DNA of 64,000 nucleotides from positions 1 through 64,000 of the forward strand of contig NZ_VUOB01000029.1 in the NCBI RefSeq assembly GCF_008386585.1, read 5' to 3'. The DNA is from Solihabitans fulvus (GTDB taxonomy: Bacteria > Actinomycetota > Actinomycetes > Mycobacteriales > Pseudonocardiaceae). The translations under genes were made by a program, and so were the position numbers. This document shows, piece by piece, positions 8,168 to 16,749 of this stretch. Under the pieces are notes generated by a model that was given only the letters and a program-made list of their open reading frames with translations, ran no database searches and had not been told where the DNA came from. Each line of letters opens with the position of its first letter. Position 1 is the first letter of the stretch.

Positions 8168-8878
8168 GTGGAGCCAGTCCCCGCCGTGCCGCCATCGGAG
8201 CAGCCGTCCGCCGCGCAGCCAGCCGTCGCGCGGCCGGCCAAGCCGGCCAGGCCGCCGAAGCAGCCGACGCCGCTCGCGAAGCGGGTCGTCCCGCCGAACC
8301 CGGTGCAGGCGGCCGTTGTGATCCTCGGCTTCCTCGCGCTGCTGTACGTGATCCAGGTGCTCAACGTGATCACGAACTACGGGCTGCTCGGCTTCGGTGA
8401 CATCCCGCGCGACTTCTCGCACTGGGACGGCGTGCTGTTCGCGCCGCTGCTGCACGGCAGCTGGCAGCACCTGTTCGGCAACTCGCTGCCGCTGCTGGTG
8501 CTCGGCTACCTCACCACCTCGCTCGGGCTCGGCAAGTTCTTCGGTGTCACCACGATCATCTGGCTCACCGGCGGTCTCGGCGTCTGGGTGTTCGGCCACG
8601 ACGGCGTGCACATCGGCGCGTCCGGGCTGATCTTCGGCTACCTCACCTACCTGTTGGTCAGGGGCCTGTTCGCGCGCAGCGTCACGCAGATCGGCATCGC
8701 CGTCGCGGTGTTCGCCCTCTACGGCTGGGTCCTGCTCGGGATGCTGCCGGGCCAACCGGGCATCTCCTGGGAGGGCCACCTGTTCGGCGCTCTCGGCGGC
8801 GTGCTGGCCGCCTGGGGCGTGGCGCGGGACCTGCGCAAGGAAGCCGCCAAGAACCCGCCGCCCGCCATCGTCGTCTGA
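8168..8878 (+). CDS. rhomboid-family intramembrane serine protease (copy 1)
   Basis: A 236-residue membrane protease with about six transmembrane helices after a Pro/Ala-rich cytosolic N-tail of some 45 residues. The catalytic dyad is S152 in HIGASGLIFGY and H204 in WEGHLFGALGG; HLFGN (101-105) supplies the oxyanion-loop Asn. GTG start. A paralogue follows 105 bases downstream with the same order of motifs, so this is a tandem duplication. Substrates are unknown; rhomboids cleave helix-destabilised transmembrane segments. Confidence 0.9.
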   Translation: MEPVPAVPPSEQPSAAQPAVARPAKPARPPKQPTPLAKRVVPPNPVQAAVVILGFLALLYVIQVLNVITNYGLLGFGDIPRDFSHWDGVLFAPLLHGSWQHLFGNSLPLLVLGYLTTSLGLGKFFGVTTIIWLTGGLGVWVFGHDGVHIGASGLIFGYLTYLLVRGLFARSVTQIGIAVAVFALYGWVLLGMLPGQPGISWEGHLFGALGGVLAAWGVARDLRKEAAKNPPPAIVV

Positions 8879-8983
8879 CCGGGGTCCCACTCGGGATCTC
8901 GGTCCGGCCACCACTCGGCATCAGGGTGAAATCCGGGTGTTTCCCGGACCCGGGAGCGGATAACCGCACGTAACCTCGATGTC

Positions 8984-9649
8984 GTGGACCAACTACCCGC
9001 CAAGCAGACGCCGAACCGGCCGGCGAACCGGGTGCTGCCGCCCCGACCGATGCAGGCGGCGGTCGTGCTGGTGTCGTTCACCGCGCTGCTGTATCTGATC
9101 GAGTTCGTCGATGTGGCCGGCTTCCACGGCTCGCTCGACCGGTCGTTCGGCGTCAAGCCGCGCCAGCTGTCCGGCCTCGACGGCGTGCTGTTCGCGCCGC
9201 TGCTGCACGACGGCTGGGCGCATCTCGCCGGCAACACCATCCCGGTGCTGGTGTTCGGGTTCCTCGCGATGGCGGGCGGGCTCGCCCAGTGGATCGTGGT
9301 CACCACGGTGATCTGGCTGGTCAGCGGCATCGGCGTCTGGCTGACCGGCGACGCCGGCACGGTCACCATCGGCGCGTCCGGTCTCGCCTTCGGCTGGCTG
9401 GCGTTCCTGCTGGTCAGGGGCATCTTCAACCGCAGCTTCAAGCAGATCCTGGTGGCCGCGGTGCTGTTCTTCTACTGGGGCGGCGTGCTGTGGGGGCTGC
9501 TGCCGGGCGACCAGCAGATCTCCTGGCAGGCGCACCTGTTCGGCGCGCTGGCCGGGCTGCTCATGGCGTTCCTCGCGGCGAGGGCGAGCCGGGTGCGCGC
9601 GGCCAGGACGGTCGCGACGGGACCGGCTCCGGGTAATCTCGCGGCGTGA
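8984..9649 (+). CDS. rhomboid-family intramembrane serine protease (copy 2)
   Basis: A 221-residue paralogue of the preceding gene with a shorter N-tail. Catalytic S132 lies in TIGASGLAFGW and H184 in WQAHLFGALAG, with HLAGN at 80-84. The aligned cores share long identical stretches such as GVLFAPLLH and LFGAL. GTG start. Its TGA overlaps the GTG of murI (GTGA), so the protease is translationally coupled to the glutamate racemase. That recurrent context places it near cell-wall precursor supply without proving a link. Confidence 0.9.
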   Translation: MDQLPAKQTPNRPANRVLPPRPMQAAVVLVSFTALLYLIEFVDVAGFHGSLDRSFGVKPRQLSGLDGVLFAPLLHDGWAHLAGNTIPVLVFGFLAMAGGLAQWIVVTTVIWLVSGIGVWLTGDAGTVTIGASGLAFGWLAFLLVRGIFNRSFKQILVAAVLFFYWGGVLWGLLPGDQQISWQAHLFGALAGLLMAFLAARASRVRAARTVATGPAPGNLAA

Positions 9650-10452
9650 CCATCTCTGCCGACGCGCCGATCGGAATCTTCGACTCGGGAGTCGGCGGAC
9701 TCACGGTGGCCAGGGCGATCATGGACCAGCTGCCGGGGGAGCGCGTCCGCTACATCGGCGACACGGCGAACAGCCCGTACGGCCCGCTGCCCATCGCGCA
9801 GGCCCGCAGCAACGCCCTCGCGGTGTTCGACCGCCTGGTCGACGACGGCGTCAAGCTGCTCGTGATCGCCTGCAACACGGCGTCGGCGGCCTGCCTGCGC
9901 GACGCCCGCGAACGCTACGACGTGCCGGTCGTCGAGGTGATCCTGCCGGCCGTGCGCCGCGCGGTGGCCACCACCCGCTCCGGCCGGGTCGGCGTGATCG
10001 GCACCAAGGGGACGATCAGCTCGCGGGCCTACGAGGACGCCTTCGCCGCCGCCCGCGACATCAGGGTCACCAGCGTCGCCTGCCCGAGGTTCGTTGACTT
10101 CGTCGAGCGTGGCATCACCTCCGGCCGGCAGGTCCTCGGGCTGGCCCAGGGCTACCTCGAGCCGTTGCAGCAGGCCGAGGTGGACACGCTCGTGCTCGGC
10201 TGCACGCACTACCCGCTGCTGACCGGCGTGCTCCAGATCGTCATGGGCGACGGGGTGACCCTGGTGTCCAGCGCGGAGGAGACCGTCAAGGACGTGGTGC
10301 GGGTGCTCACCGAGCTGGACCTGTTCAGCGGGCGCGACCCCGAGGACGGACCTGCGGAGCACGAGTTCCTGGCCACCGGCCCCGCGGCCCCCTTCGCCAA
10401 GCTCGCCACCCGGTTCCTCGGCCCGAGGCTCGGCGCGGTCACCGCGGCCTGA
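9646..10452 (+). CDS. murI: glutamate racemase
   Basis: Interconverts L- and D-glutamate for peptidoglycan. The 268-residue length and the two catalytic cysteines, C76 in VIACNTAS and C186 in VLGCTHYPL, identify it, along with the N-terminal IGIFDSGVGGLTVARAI and the GDTANSPYG loop. The GTG start overlaps the upstream rhomboid stop. D-glutamate made here feeds the MurD step; the same residue is later amidated by the MurT/GatD enzyme encoded at 36.5-38.5 kb. Confidence 0.96.
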   Translation: MTISADAPIGIFDSGVGGLTVARAIMDQLPGERVRYIGDTANSPYGPLPIAQARSNALAVFDRLVDDGVKLLVIACNTASAACLRDARERYDVPVVEVILPAVRRAVATTRSGRVGVIGTKGTISSRAYEDAFAAARDIRVTSVACPRFVDFVERGITSGRQVLGLAQGYLEPLQQAEVDTLVLGCTHYPLLTGVLQIVMGDGVTLVSSAEETVKDVVRVLTELDLFSGRDPEDGPAEHEFLATGPAAPFAKLATRFLGPRLGAVTAA

Positions 10453-10551
10453 GTGATGTCCGGTACTCCCGATCCGGCCGGGGAACAACGGTCCCCGGCC
10501 CGGCGGTTTTCTGACTGGACACGATCGCCGCGCGAGGTGGGGGAGAGCCCG

Positions 10552-10962
10552 ATGGCAAACGCTTCCGTCCAGGTGGAGCGCACCGGACAGCACAGCTTCG
10601 TCGCCGCGAACGACCGGGGCGCGTCGGTGCGCATCGGCCGGGTTGGCCAGGAGGGCTCGTTCACGCCGGTGGAGCTGCTGCTCGCCGCCGCGGCGGGCTG
10701 CGCGGCCGTCACCGCGGAGGAACTGGTCGTCCGGCGGGTCGGCGAGGACGCGCGGTTCGAGGCCACCGCGGAGGGCGTCCGCCAGCACGGTGCGCACGAG
10801 CTGGACGAGGTGCTGGTCGGCCTCGACGTCGACCTGTCCGCGCTCGACCCCGAGCAGCGCGAGCACCTGGTCAAGGCCGTGCGCCGGGCCGTCGAGCAGC
10901 TGTGCACCGTCACCAGGACGCTGAAGAAGTCGACCCCGGCGCCCCTGGCCATCACGTCCTAG
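10552..10962 (+). CDS. OsmC/Ohr-family peroxiredoxin-like protein
   Basis: A 136-residue homodimeric thiol peroxidase-like protein. The paired cysteines of the family are C50 in AAGCAAVT and C117 in EQLCTVTRT, supporting organic-peroxide reduction. I chose ATG 10552, which follows GGGGGAG; an upstream GTG at 10453 would add a tail with no family resemblance. It follows murI on the same strand after about 100 bases and converges on a DUF2231 gene. Whether it is a true Ohr or a more general OsmC protein cannot be settled by eye. Confidence 0.88.
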   Translation: MANASVQVERTGQHSFVAANDRGASVRIGRVGQEGSFTPVELLLAAAAGCAAVTAEELVVRRVGEDARFEATAEGVRQHGAHELDEVLVGLDVDLSALDPEQREHLVKAVRRAVEQLCTVTRTLKKSTPAPLAITS

Positions 10963-10988
10963 TCCGGTTGCCCGGACAACCGCGCTGC

Positions 10989-11528
10989 CTAGCCGCCGAC
11001 GCCCGTCCACACCGCGCGCGAGCCGCTGTCCCCGATCCGCACCACCTGCACGGTGGTCGCCACCGCGGCGGCCACCACCAGGACCGAGACCAGCAGCGCG
11101 ATCCGCCGCCACGTCCTCGGGATGGTCGTGGTGGTCTGGCCGCCGTCCCCGGCCGGCTCGGCGTCGGCCGCCCGCTCCCGGTCCGCAAGGCGGCCGGCGA
11201 CCAGCAGCACGACCACGGCGACCAGGAAACCGATCGCGTAGGGCAGCAGCTCGGTGCCGATGTCGGCGTGCTGCTTGATCAGCGGGTTGGGCACCGAGGC
11301 GAGCCTGTCCCGCAGCTGCTCGCCTGCCTGCTGCGCCAGCGGCACCGCCCCGACCGCGAGCGCCGTGAGGATCAGGGCGGGCCAGCCGTACTTGCGCCGC
11401 CAGGTGGCGCGCACGGCAAGGCCGATCGCGCAGACCGAGGCCAGCGGCAGCAGCACCACCACGGCGTGCACCAGCAGCGGGTGCGCGGGTAGGCCGAAGA
11501 CGGTCACGAGTTGTTCCGCTTGTGCCAT
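10989..11528 (-). CDS. DUF2231-family membrane protein
   Basis: A 179-residue integral membrane protein with four predicted helices. The first follows a GLPAHPLLVHAVVVLLPLA segment whose His pair (HPLLVH) is the family signature; in related proteins such histidines may bind haem or metal. A charged cytosolic stretch near residues 115-135 separates helix three from helix four. I took ATG 11528 (GGGA upstream) over a GTG at 11564. It is divergent from rph and convergent with the OsmC gene. Function is unknown. Confidence 0.8.
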   Translation of the reverse strand: MAQAEQLVTVFGLPAHPLLVHAVVVLLPLASVCAIGLAVRATWRRKYGWPALILTALAVGAVPLAQQAGEQLRDRLASVPNPLIKQHADIGTELLPYAIGFLVAVVVLLVAGRLADRERAADAEPAGDGGQTTTTIPRTWRRIALLVSVLVVAAAVATTVQVVRIGDSGSRAVWTGVGG

Positions 11529-11589
11529 GCCAGTCCCTACGCCGGTGGGCCATCGGTGGTTCACTGAAAGGGCACCCTAGGCTAACGAC

Positions 11590-12363
11590 GTGGTGAGAAC
11601 CGATGGCAGGAACGACGACGCGCTGCGCGACATTCGGATCACGCGCGGCTTCCAACAGTGGCCGGCCGGCTCGGTCATGGTGGAGTTCGGCAACACGCGG
11701 GTGCTGTGCGCGGCCAGCGTCACCGAAGGTGTGCCGAGGTGGCGGGCGGGATCCGGGCTCGGCTGGGTGACCGCCGAGTACTCGATGCTGCCGTCGGCCA
11801 CGCACACGCGCAGTGACCGCGAGGCGGTCAAGGGCAAGATCGGGGGGCGCACGCACGAGATCAGCCGACTGATCGGCCGCTCGCTGCGTGCCTGCATCGA
11901 CCTCGCCGCCCTCGGCGAGAACACGATCGTCATCGACTGCGACGTGATCCAGGCGGACGGCGGCACTCGCACGGCCGCGATCACCGGCGGTTATGTGGCG
12001 CTCGCCGACGCCATCACCTGGTTGGGGGCCGCAGGCCGGCTCGCCGACCCGCAGCCGCTGTCCTGCGCCGTGTCGGCCGTCAGCGTCGGCGTGGTGGACG
12101 GCAGGGTGCGGCTCGACCTGCCCTACGAGGAGGACTCGCGGGCCGAGGTGGACATGAACGTGGTGGCCACCGACGCCGGCACGTTCGTCGAGGTGCAGGG
12201 CACCGGCGAGGGCGCGACGTTCGCCAGGTCGACCCTGGACCGGATGCTGGACCTGGCGTTGGCCGGGTGCGCGGAGCTGAGCCGCAAGCAGGCCGAGGCG
12301 CTGGCCCTGCCCTACCCGGGCGAGCTGCCGACGCCAAAGCCGGGGAAGGGCAGGGCGTCGTGA
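11590..12363 (+). CDS. rph: ribonuclease PH
   Basis: Phosphorolytic 3'-exoribonuclease that trims tRNA precursors. The 257-residue protein opens with DALRDIRITRGFQQWPAGSV and contains the RSDREAVKGKIGGRTHEISRL phosphate/RNA-binding region plus the catalytic Asp in FVEVQGTGEGATF and upstream DCDVIQADGGTRTA. The start is GTG. It overlaps rdgB by four bases, reproducing the rph-rdgB pairing common in actinobacteria. Confidence 0.96.
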   Translation: MVRTDGRNDDALRDIRITRGFQQWPAGSVMVEFGNTRVLCAASVTEGVPRWRAGSGLGWVTAEYSMLPSATHTRSDREAVKGKIGGRTHEISRLIGRSLRACIDLAALGENTIVIDCDVIQADGGTRTAAITGGYVALADAITWLGAAGRLADPQPLSCAVSAVSVGVVDGRVRLDLPYEEDSRAEVDMNVVATDAGTFVEVQGTGEGATFARSTLDRMLDLALAGCAELSRKQAEALALPYPGELPTPKPGKGRAS

Positions 12364-12968
12364 CCGAGCTGCTGCTGGCCACCCGCAACGCGAAGAAGCT
12401 GGGTGAACTGCGCCGCATCCTCGACACGGAGAACGTGCGCGGCATCGAGATCATCGGGCTCGACGCGGTGGTCGAGTTCCCCGAGGCCCCCGAGACCGAG
12501 CCGACCTTCGAGGGCAACGCGCTGGCCAAGGCGCGGGACGCGGCGGAGGCGACGGGCCTGCCGTCCGTGGCGGACGACTCCGGCCTGTCCGTGGACGCGT
12601 TGAACGGCATGCCAGGCGTGCTGTCAGCGCGATGGTCCGGCAAGCACGGCGACGACCCGGCCAACCTGGACCTGGTGCTGGCCCAGCTCGGCGATGTTCC
12701 CGACGACCGCAGGGGCGCGGCCTTCGTCTGCGCGGCGGCTCTGGTGCTGCCCTCAGGTGTCGAGGTCGTGGTGCGCGGCGAGTGGCGGGGCTCGCTGACC
12801 CGGGAACCGCGCGGCGCCAACGGTTTCGGTTACGACCCGATCTTCCTGCCGGAGGGTTTCGAGGTCACCTCGGCGGAGCTGGAGCCTGCGGAGAAGGACG
12901 CCATGTCGCACCGGGGACGGGCGCTGCGGTTGTTGTTGCCGCAGTTGCGGCGGCTGACGGAGGACTAG
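12360..12968 (+). CDS. rdgB: non-canonical purine NTP pyrophosphatase (RdgB/HAM1)
   Basis: Hydrolyses dITP, ITP and XTP to keep damaged purines out of nucleic acids. The 202-residue protein opens LLLATRNAKKLGELRRIL, the family's nucleotide-binding strand. VADDSGLSVDALNGMPGVLSARW supplies the metal-binding acidic residues and GFGYDPIF the base-recognition loop. GTG 12360 overlaps the rph stop. It is followed by a strong bidirectional terminator before the convergent NACHT gene. Confidence 0.95.
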   Translation: MTELLLATRNAKKLGELRRILDTENVRGIEIIGLDAVVEFPEAPETEPTFEGNALAKARDAAEATGLPSVADDSGLSVDALNGMPGVLSARWSGKHGDDPANLDLVLAQLGDVPDDRRGAAFVCAAALVLPSGVEVVVRGEWRGSLTREPRGANGFGYDPIFLPEGFEVTSAELEPAEKDAMSHRGRALRLLLPQLRRLTED

Positions 12969-12979
12969 GCACCACGGTT

Positions 12980-13010
12980 GGTCGGGGCCGGCGCGCTGCC
13001 GGCCCCGACC
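12980..13010. terminator. bidirectional hairpin terminator
   Basis: Perfect 13-bp stem: GGTCGGGGCCGGC (12980-12992) with GCCGGCCCCGACC (12998-13010), five-base loop. It lies between the convergent stops of rdgB and the NACHT gene and can serve both. Confidence 0.85.
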
Positions 13011-13015
13011 TCCGG

Positions 13016-16000
13016 CTACGGCCAGTCTGCATAGATCCGTTCCCCAGTACGACCGAACACGTGCACACCGTCGCCGAGTTCGCTGACACCTGTGACTGCG
13101 GTACCGGAATCGAGCACGATCCTCATTTGGCAATCGGCGAGTGGCCGCAGGTCGACCGGCTGCGGGCAGTTGCCGAGTAGCAAGCTGGTGAGGGTAGGGA
13201 TGTCCGCCAACGGCGAGAGATCCCTGATGAGGCAATGCCAGAGAGTCAGGTGGCGCAGCCGTGGAAGGTCACCCAAGGCGGCGATTGAGGAAAGTTTCAC
13301 GCCATCGAGGATGGAAAGCTGTTCCAACTGCTTCATTGTTCGCAGCGAACCGAGATCACCGAGATCGCCTGCGACGATTTCTATGTCACTGAGCTGGGGC
13401 AATTCGGTCAGAAAGTCGATGTCAGCGAGCCCGCCGCTGAAGTTGAAGGTCAGTTGACGTAGTCTGCTCAGCCGCGCCAGTTCGTAGAGCGTGGCCGGTG
13501 CGCGAAATGCGGTCAGATGTAGTCCACGCAGTCGCTCCATCGTGCTGATGAGGTGCACTTCCTGATCGATTTGAACGTCGCTCGGCGCGGTTAGATAAAG
13601 AGTTCGAAGGTGTCGCAACCTGTGCAGATGCGACACCGGATCCGTTGAGGTGAGGAACACGGCTCCGTCTTCGTCCTGCTCGTTGCGTTCGAGCGGAGCG
13701 TCGGCCAGAACCAGTTCGGCATAGCGGCCGGTATCGAAGTAGTCCCAGCCCTTGATCAGCTCAGACTGGACCCCGTCGCGCGGATCGCGCGCGAAGTGGG
13801 CCAGCACCGGCAACACCTCCGGCCCGTTGACCAGCACGGCGGCGCGCACGGTCGCCGCAGCCTGCGCATTGCTCAGCCCATCCAGGCTGTCCGGCAGGAA
13901 GTCGAGCAGCCGTATCCCGACCGTGGCCAGCGACCGGCTCTCCCTGATGCTTCTGGGCGGCACCAGGCCGCGCACGCACTCGATGATCCGAGTGATGACC
14001 TCGGCGGGCTCCACCTCCACCACGGTCTCCAGACAGGCGGCGGCCAGCAGTCGCAACTGTCGCGCCGTCTTCGGGGTCGCCTGGTCGGCTTCGTCCAGCA
14101 GGCCGACCAACAACAGCCCGCGCTGCTCGGGGTTGGCGTGCGCGCAGGCCATCAACACCGTCTCGCGCCACAGGTCCGATCGCGCGTGCCCCACCAACAG
14201 GTCGATGCTGTCGCGCTGCACGGCCTCCTCGGCGGCCAGGTACTCCTGGAACGTCCGGTGCACGAAGTCGACGCGACCGACCGCCGGCTCGCGCACGATC
14301 CCGCTGCGCTCGACCAGGTGCCGCAGCAGGACTTCCGGCTCCTCGTGCACGTTGGGCATGCTCTGGAGGCGCGCGCGCAGCCGGCCGACCGCCTGGTCCC
14401 AGGACATCTGGCTGCGGCCGTTCTCGTTGAGCCACCAGGCCAACTCCCGCAGCAGCGCCTGCTTCTCCGTCCTTGTGAGCCGCACACCTCCGGCGCTGGC
14501 CACGTTGCGATCGGCGTCCCGCCGCTCCAGCAGCATGTCCAGCGCTGCCGCGTAGAGCGCCTGCCGCTCTCTCGGCAACTGGCCCTTCCGGTCGAGGTTC
14601 AGCGCGCAGAGCATCGCGCACAGCAGCGGACTCCGTGCGAGCGCCCGCAGATGCGAACGCGACCGGAGCTGACCGTGCAGCGTTCGTTCGTGCTCGGCGA
14701 TCTCGTCCGGCGGACAGGGCAGCAGGTCAACGCTGGGAGCCGAATCGAGCAGCGCCTTGTGCCAGCGGCGCAGCAATTCCCGCGCGTCGGCGAGACTCAT
14801 CGATTCCAGCTCAACCGAGTGGAAACCCTCGTGCGCCAGCCATTTCGGTGTCACGGCCGTCGGCCGGGAGGTGACCACCACCAGGATGTGCGGGTAGCTG
14901 CTCAGCAGGCCGCGCAGCCAGTGCCGCACCGCGTCGCGTTGCTCGCGCTGGAGTTCGTCAACGCCGTCCACCAACAGCAGTGCCTGACCCGAGTCGAGCT
15001 GGCGGTGCGCCCACTCGTCCGGCGCCGGTCCGCACTCGGGCGTGCTCGGCAGGCTCAGCAGCTCGTTGACCCTCGGCAGCGGCTTGTCCGCGAACTCGCG
15101 CAGCTTCACCAGGAACGGCACGTGCTCGTTCCAGTGCCCGAGCGCGCCCGCGAAGGAGCCCTTCGCCGCGTTGATGGCGAGCCAGCGGAGCAGCGTGGAC
15201 TTGCCGGCGCCGGCCTCGCCGCGAAGCACGACGCGCTGGTGTTCACCGAGCGCTGCCTCCACGCGAAGGTTCTCCCCGCGCCAGTCCTCGCGTGGCCGGG
15301 ACGGCCGCTGCGGACCGTCCCGGTCGTTCTCCTCGCTCACCGTGAGGCTCAGGTACGCCACGCTGAGCGTCGTCCGGGGCTCGTAGCTGTGGGTGGTGAG
15401 GCCGATGACCTCCAGCCGGTCGTGGGCCCGGACCATCGCCTGGAAATACCGTCGCCGGAACAGCTCGTCCTCGTCCGTCCCGCTCGGCGCGTCCAGGCTC
15501 CGCTCGGGCAGTCGCGCCAACATCTCGTCCACTGTGGACAGCAGGGAACCCAGTCGCCCCAACGTCTCCACGGCCGTCGCCGCGTTGAACTCCGGCAACT
15601 CCCTGACCAGGTGCACGAGCACGATGCAGGCCCGGTCCAGCGCCGTCTCGTACAGCCGGGTCGCGCCGTCGGACAGTCCGGCCCGCCCGATCGGCGCCTG
15701 TCGCCGCACCTCGTCGGCCAACGCCTCGGGCGAGAGATCCACGGCGAACAGGGCCGCGTCGCTCAGTTCGGCGTCCTCCAACGCGTCGGCCACCGCGTCC
15801 AGCGCCGCGTCGCGTTCGTTGTCGGGCAGTCCGTGCGCCGCCCGCGCGCAGGCCGGGGCGAGTCTCGCCGCGATGTCATCGTCGGTCTTCCACAGCGAGG
15901 AGAAGACCTTGCGTTGGTTGTCCGGCAAGGGAAACCTCGCCCGGACCAGCCGGTGCAGGTCCTTGCCCCGGCGACTGTCGGCCTTGCGGCCGGCGAACCA

Positions 16001-16078
16001 GGTCAGCGCGAGCTGCTTGGTCACGGCCTGTCCCACCTTGACCAGCGACGTCTCGATGCTGATGTCGTGCCCCCTCAA
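13016..16078 (-). CDS. NACHT-domain STAND NTPase with N-terminal helical domain and C-terminal leucine-rich repeats
   Basis: A cytosolic NLR-like protein of about 1,020 residues. Residues 1-250 are mostly helical and match the NACHT N-terminal helical (NNH1-type) region, ending in SVAYLSLTV. The NACHT NTPase has Walker A GEAGAGKS (287-294), Walker B LLLVDGVDEL (367-376) and sensor TSRP (403-406), all intact. A winged-helix end FVHRTFQEYLAAEEA follows. From about residue 800 there are roughly eight leucine-rich repeats such as LRHLRTLYL and LPRLRHLTL. Bacterial NACHT proteins include anti-phage sensors. No nuclease, protease or TIR effector is visible. The start is uncertain: I chose TTG 16078, behind GGGGGAG. 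Confidence 0.85.
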   Translation of the reverse strand: MRGHDISIETSLVKVGQAVTKQLALTWFAGRKADSRRGKDLHRLVRARFPLPDNQRKVFSSLWKTDDDIAARLAPACARAAHGLPDNERDAALDAVADALEDAELSDAALFAVDLSPEALADEVRRQAPIGRAGLSDGATRLYETALDRACIVLVHLVRELPEFNAATAVETLGRLGSLLSTVDEMLARLPERSLDAPSGTDEDELFRRRYFQAMVRAHDRLEVIGLTTHSYEPRTTLSVAYLSLTVSEENDRDGPQRPSRPREDWRGENLRVEAALGEHQRVVLRGEAGAGKSTLLRWLAINAAKGSFAGALGHWNEHVPFLVKLREFADKPLPRVNELLSLPSTPECGPAPDEWAHRQLDSGQALLLVDGVDELQREQRDAVRHWLRGLLSSYPHILVVVTSRPTAVTPKWLAHEGFHSVELESMSLADARELLRRWHKALLDSAPSVDLLPCPPDEIAEHERTLHGQLRSRSHLRALARSPLLCAMLCALNLDRKGQLPRERQALYAAALDMLLERRDADRNVASAGGVRLTRTEKQALLRELAWWLNENGRSQMSWDQAVGRLRARLQSMPNVHEEPEVLLRHLVERSGIVREPAVGRVDFVHRTFQEYLAAEEAVQRDSIDLLVGHARSDLWRETVLMACAHANPEQRGLLLVGLLDEADQATPKTARQLRLLAAACLETVVEVEPAEVITRIIECVRGLVPPRSIRESRSLATVGIRLLDFLPDSLDGLSNAQAAATVRAAVLVNGPEVLPVLAHFARDPRDGVQSELIKGWDYFDTGRYAELVLADAPLERNEQDEDGAVFLTSTDPVSHLHRLRHLRTLYLTAPSDVQIDQEVHLISTMERLRGLHLTAFRAPATLYELARLSRLRQLTFNFSGGLADIDFLTELPQLSDIEIVAGDLGDLGSLRTMKQLEQLSILDGVKLSSIAALGDLPRLRHLTLWHCLIRDLSPLADIPTLTSLLLGNCPQPVDLRPLADCQMRIVLDSGTAVTGVSELGDGVHVFGRTGERIYADWP
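15527..15539. repeat. iterated palindrome GTCCACNGTGGAC, copy 2
   Basis: Exact 13-base palindrome GTCCACTGTGGAC within the NACHT coding sequence; same motif as at 191-203 and 46205-46217. Confidence 0.6.
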
Positions 16079-16089
16079 CCGAAACAGAA

Positions 16090-16132
16090 CTCCCCCGGGT
16101 TCGACCGGGGAAACCGGTCGGACTCGGGGGAG
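16090..16132 (-). promoter_or_regulatory. hairpin that terminates bcp or sequesters the NACHT ribosome-binding site
   Basis: On the minus strand the arms 16132-16114 and 16108-16090 pair at 17 of 19 positions around a five-base loop. The 3' arm ends in GGGGGAG, the only good ribosome-binding site for the NACHT TTG start at 16078. It may simply end the bcp message, but if transcription reads through it would hide the NACHT initiation region. Confidence 0.5.
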
Positions 16133-16185
16133 CCTGGATGGCGGCTCGTTCGCTGGCAAGCCTGCGAACGAGTGAACCGGTTGGG

Positions 16186-16659
16186 TCAGGCGGGCAGTTC
16201 GCGCAGCAGCTTGGCGACGTGGCCGGTCGCGCGCACGTTGTACATGGCCTTGACGATCTTTCCGTCCGGGCCGACGAGGAACGTGGAGCGGATGACGCCG
16301 ACCACGGTCTTGCCGTAGTTCTGCTTCTCGCCGAACGCGCCCCACCCGGCCAGCACCGACCGGTCGGGGTCGGACAGCAACGGGAAGTTCAGGCCCTCCT
16401 CGTCGCGGAACTTGGCCAGCTTCTCCGGCTTGTCCGGGGAGATGCCCAGCACGTCGAAGCCGGACTCGGACAGCTCGCCGAGGTTGTCCCGGAAGTCGCA
16501 CGCCTGCGTGGTGCATCCCGGGGTGCCGGCCGCCGGATAGAAGTAGACGACCACGGAACGGCCCTGGAAGTCCGACAGTGAGACCTGCTTGCCCTCACTG
16601 TCCTTCAGGGTGAACGCCGGCGCCTGGTCGCCGGCGGAAAGGCGCTTCTGTTCGGTCAT
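16186..16659 (-). CDS. bcp: thioredoxin-dependent thiol peroxidase (Bcp/PrxQ)
   Basis: A 157-residue atypical peroxiredoxin reducing H2O2 and organic peroxides. The peroxidatic Cys and resolving Cys lie in TPGCTTQACDFRDN, spaced five residues apart as in the PrxQ class; AFTLKDSEGKQVSLSDF is the family N-terminus. ATG start. The NACHT gene lies about 108 bases downstream on the same strand beyond a strong hairpin, so co-transcription is possible but not required. Confidence 0.95.
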   Translation of the reverse strand: MTEQKRLSAGDQAPAFTLKDSEGKQVSLSDFQGRSVVVYFYPAAGTPGCTTQACDFRDNLGELSESGFDVLGISPDKPEKLAKFRDEEGLNFPLLSDPDRSVLAGWGAFGEKQNYGKTVVGVIRSTFLVGPDGKIVKAMYNVRATGHVAKLLRELPA

Positions 16660-16749
16660 GGCCTCGACGCTACTGCGCCACGCCGACGGCCGGGCGATCA
16701 GGCCCGCGGTGCGCCTTGTGCGGCCGTCGCTTTCTGCCCCGCCGACTCG

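Noticed and set aside
13796..16318. 840-codon plus-strand frame opposite the NACHT gene
   Set aside because: Composition is typical of antisense GC-rich frames; the minus strand has intact Walker motifs and leucine-rich repeats.
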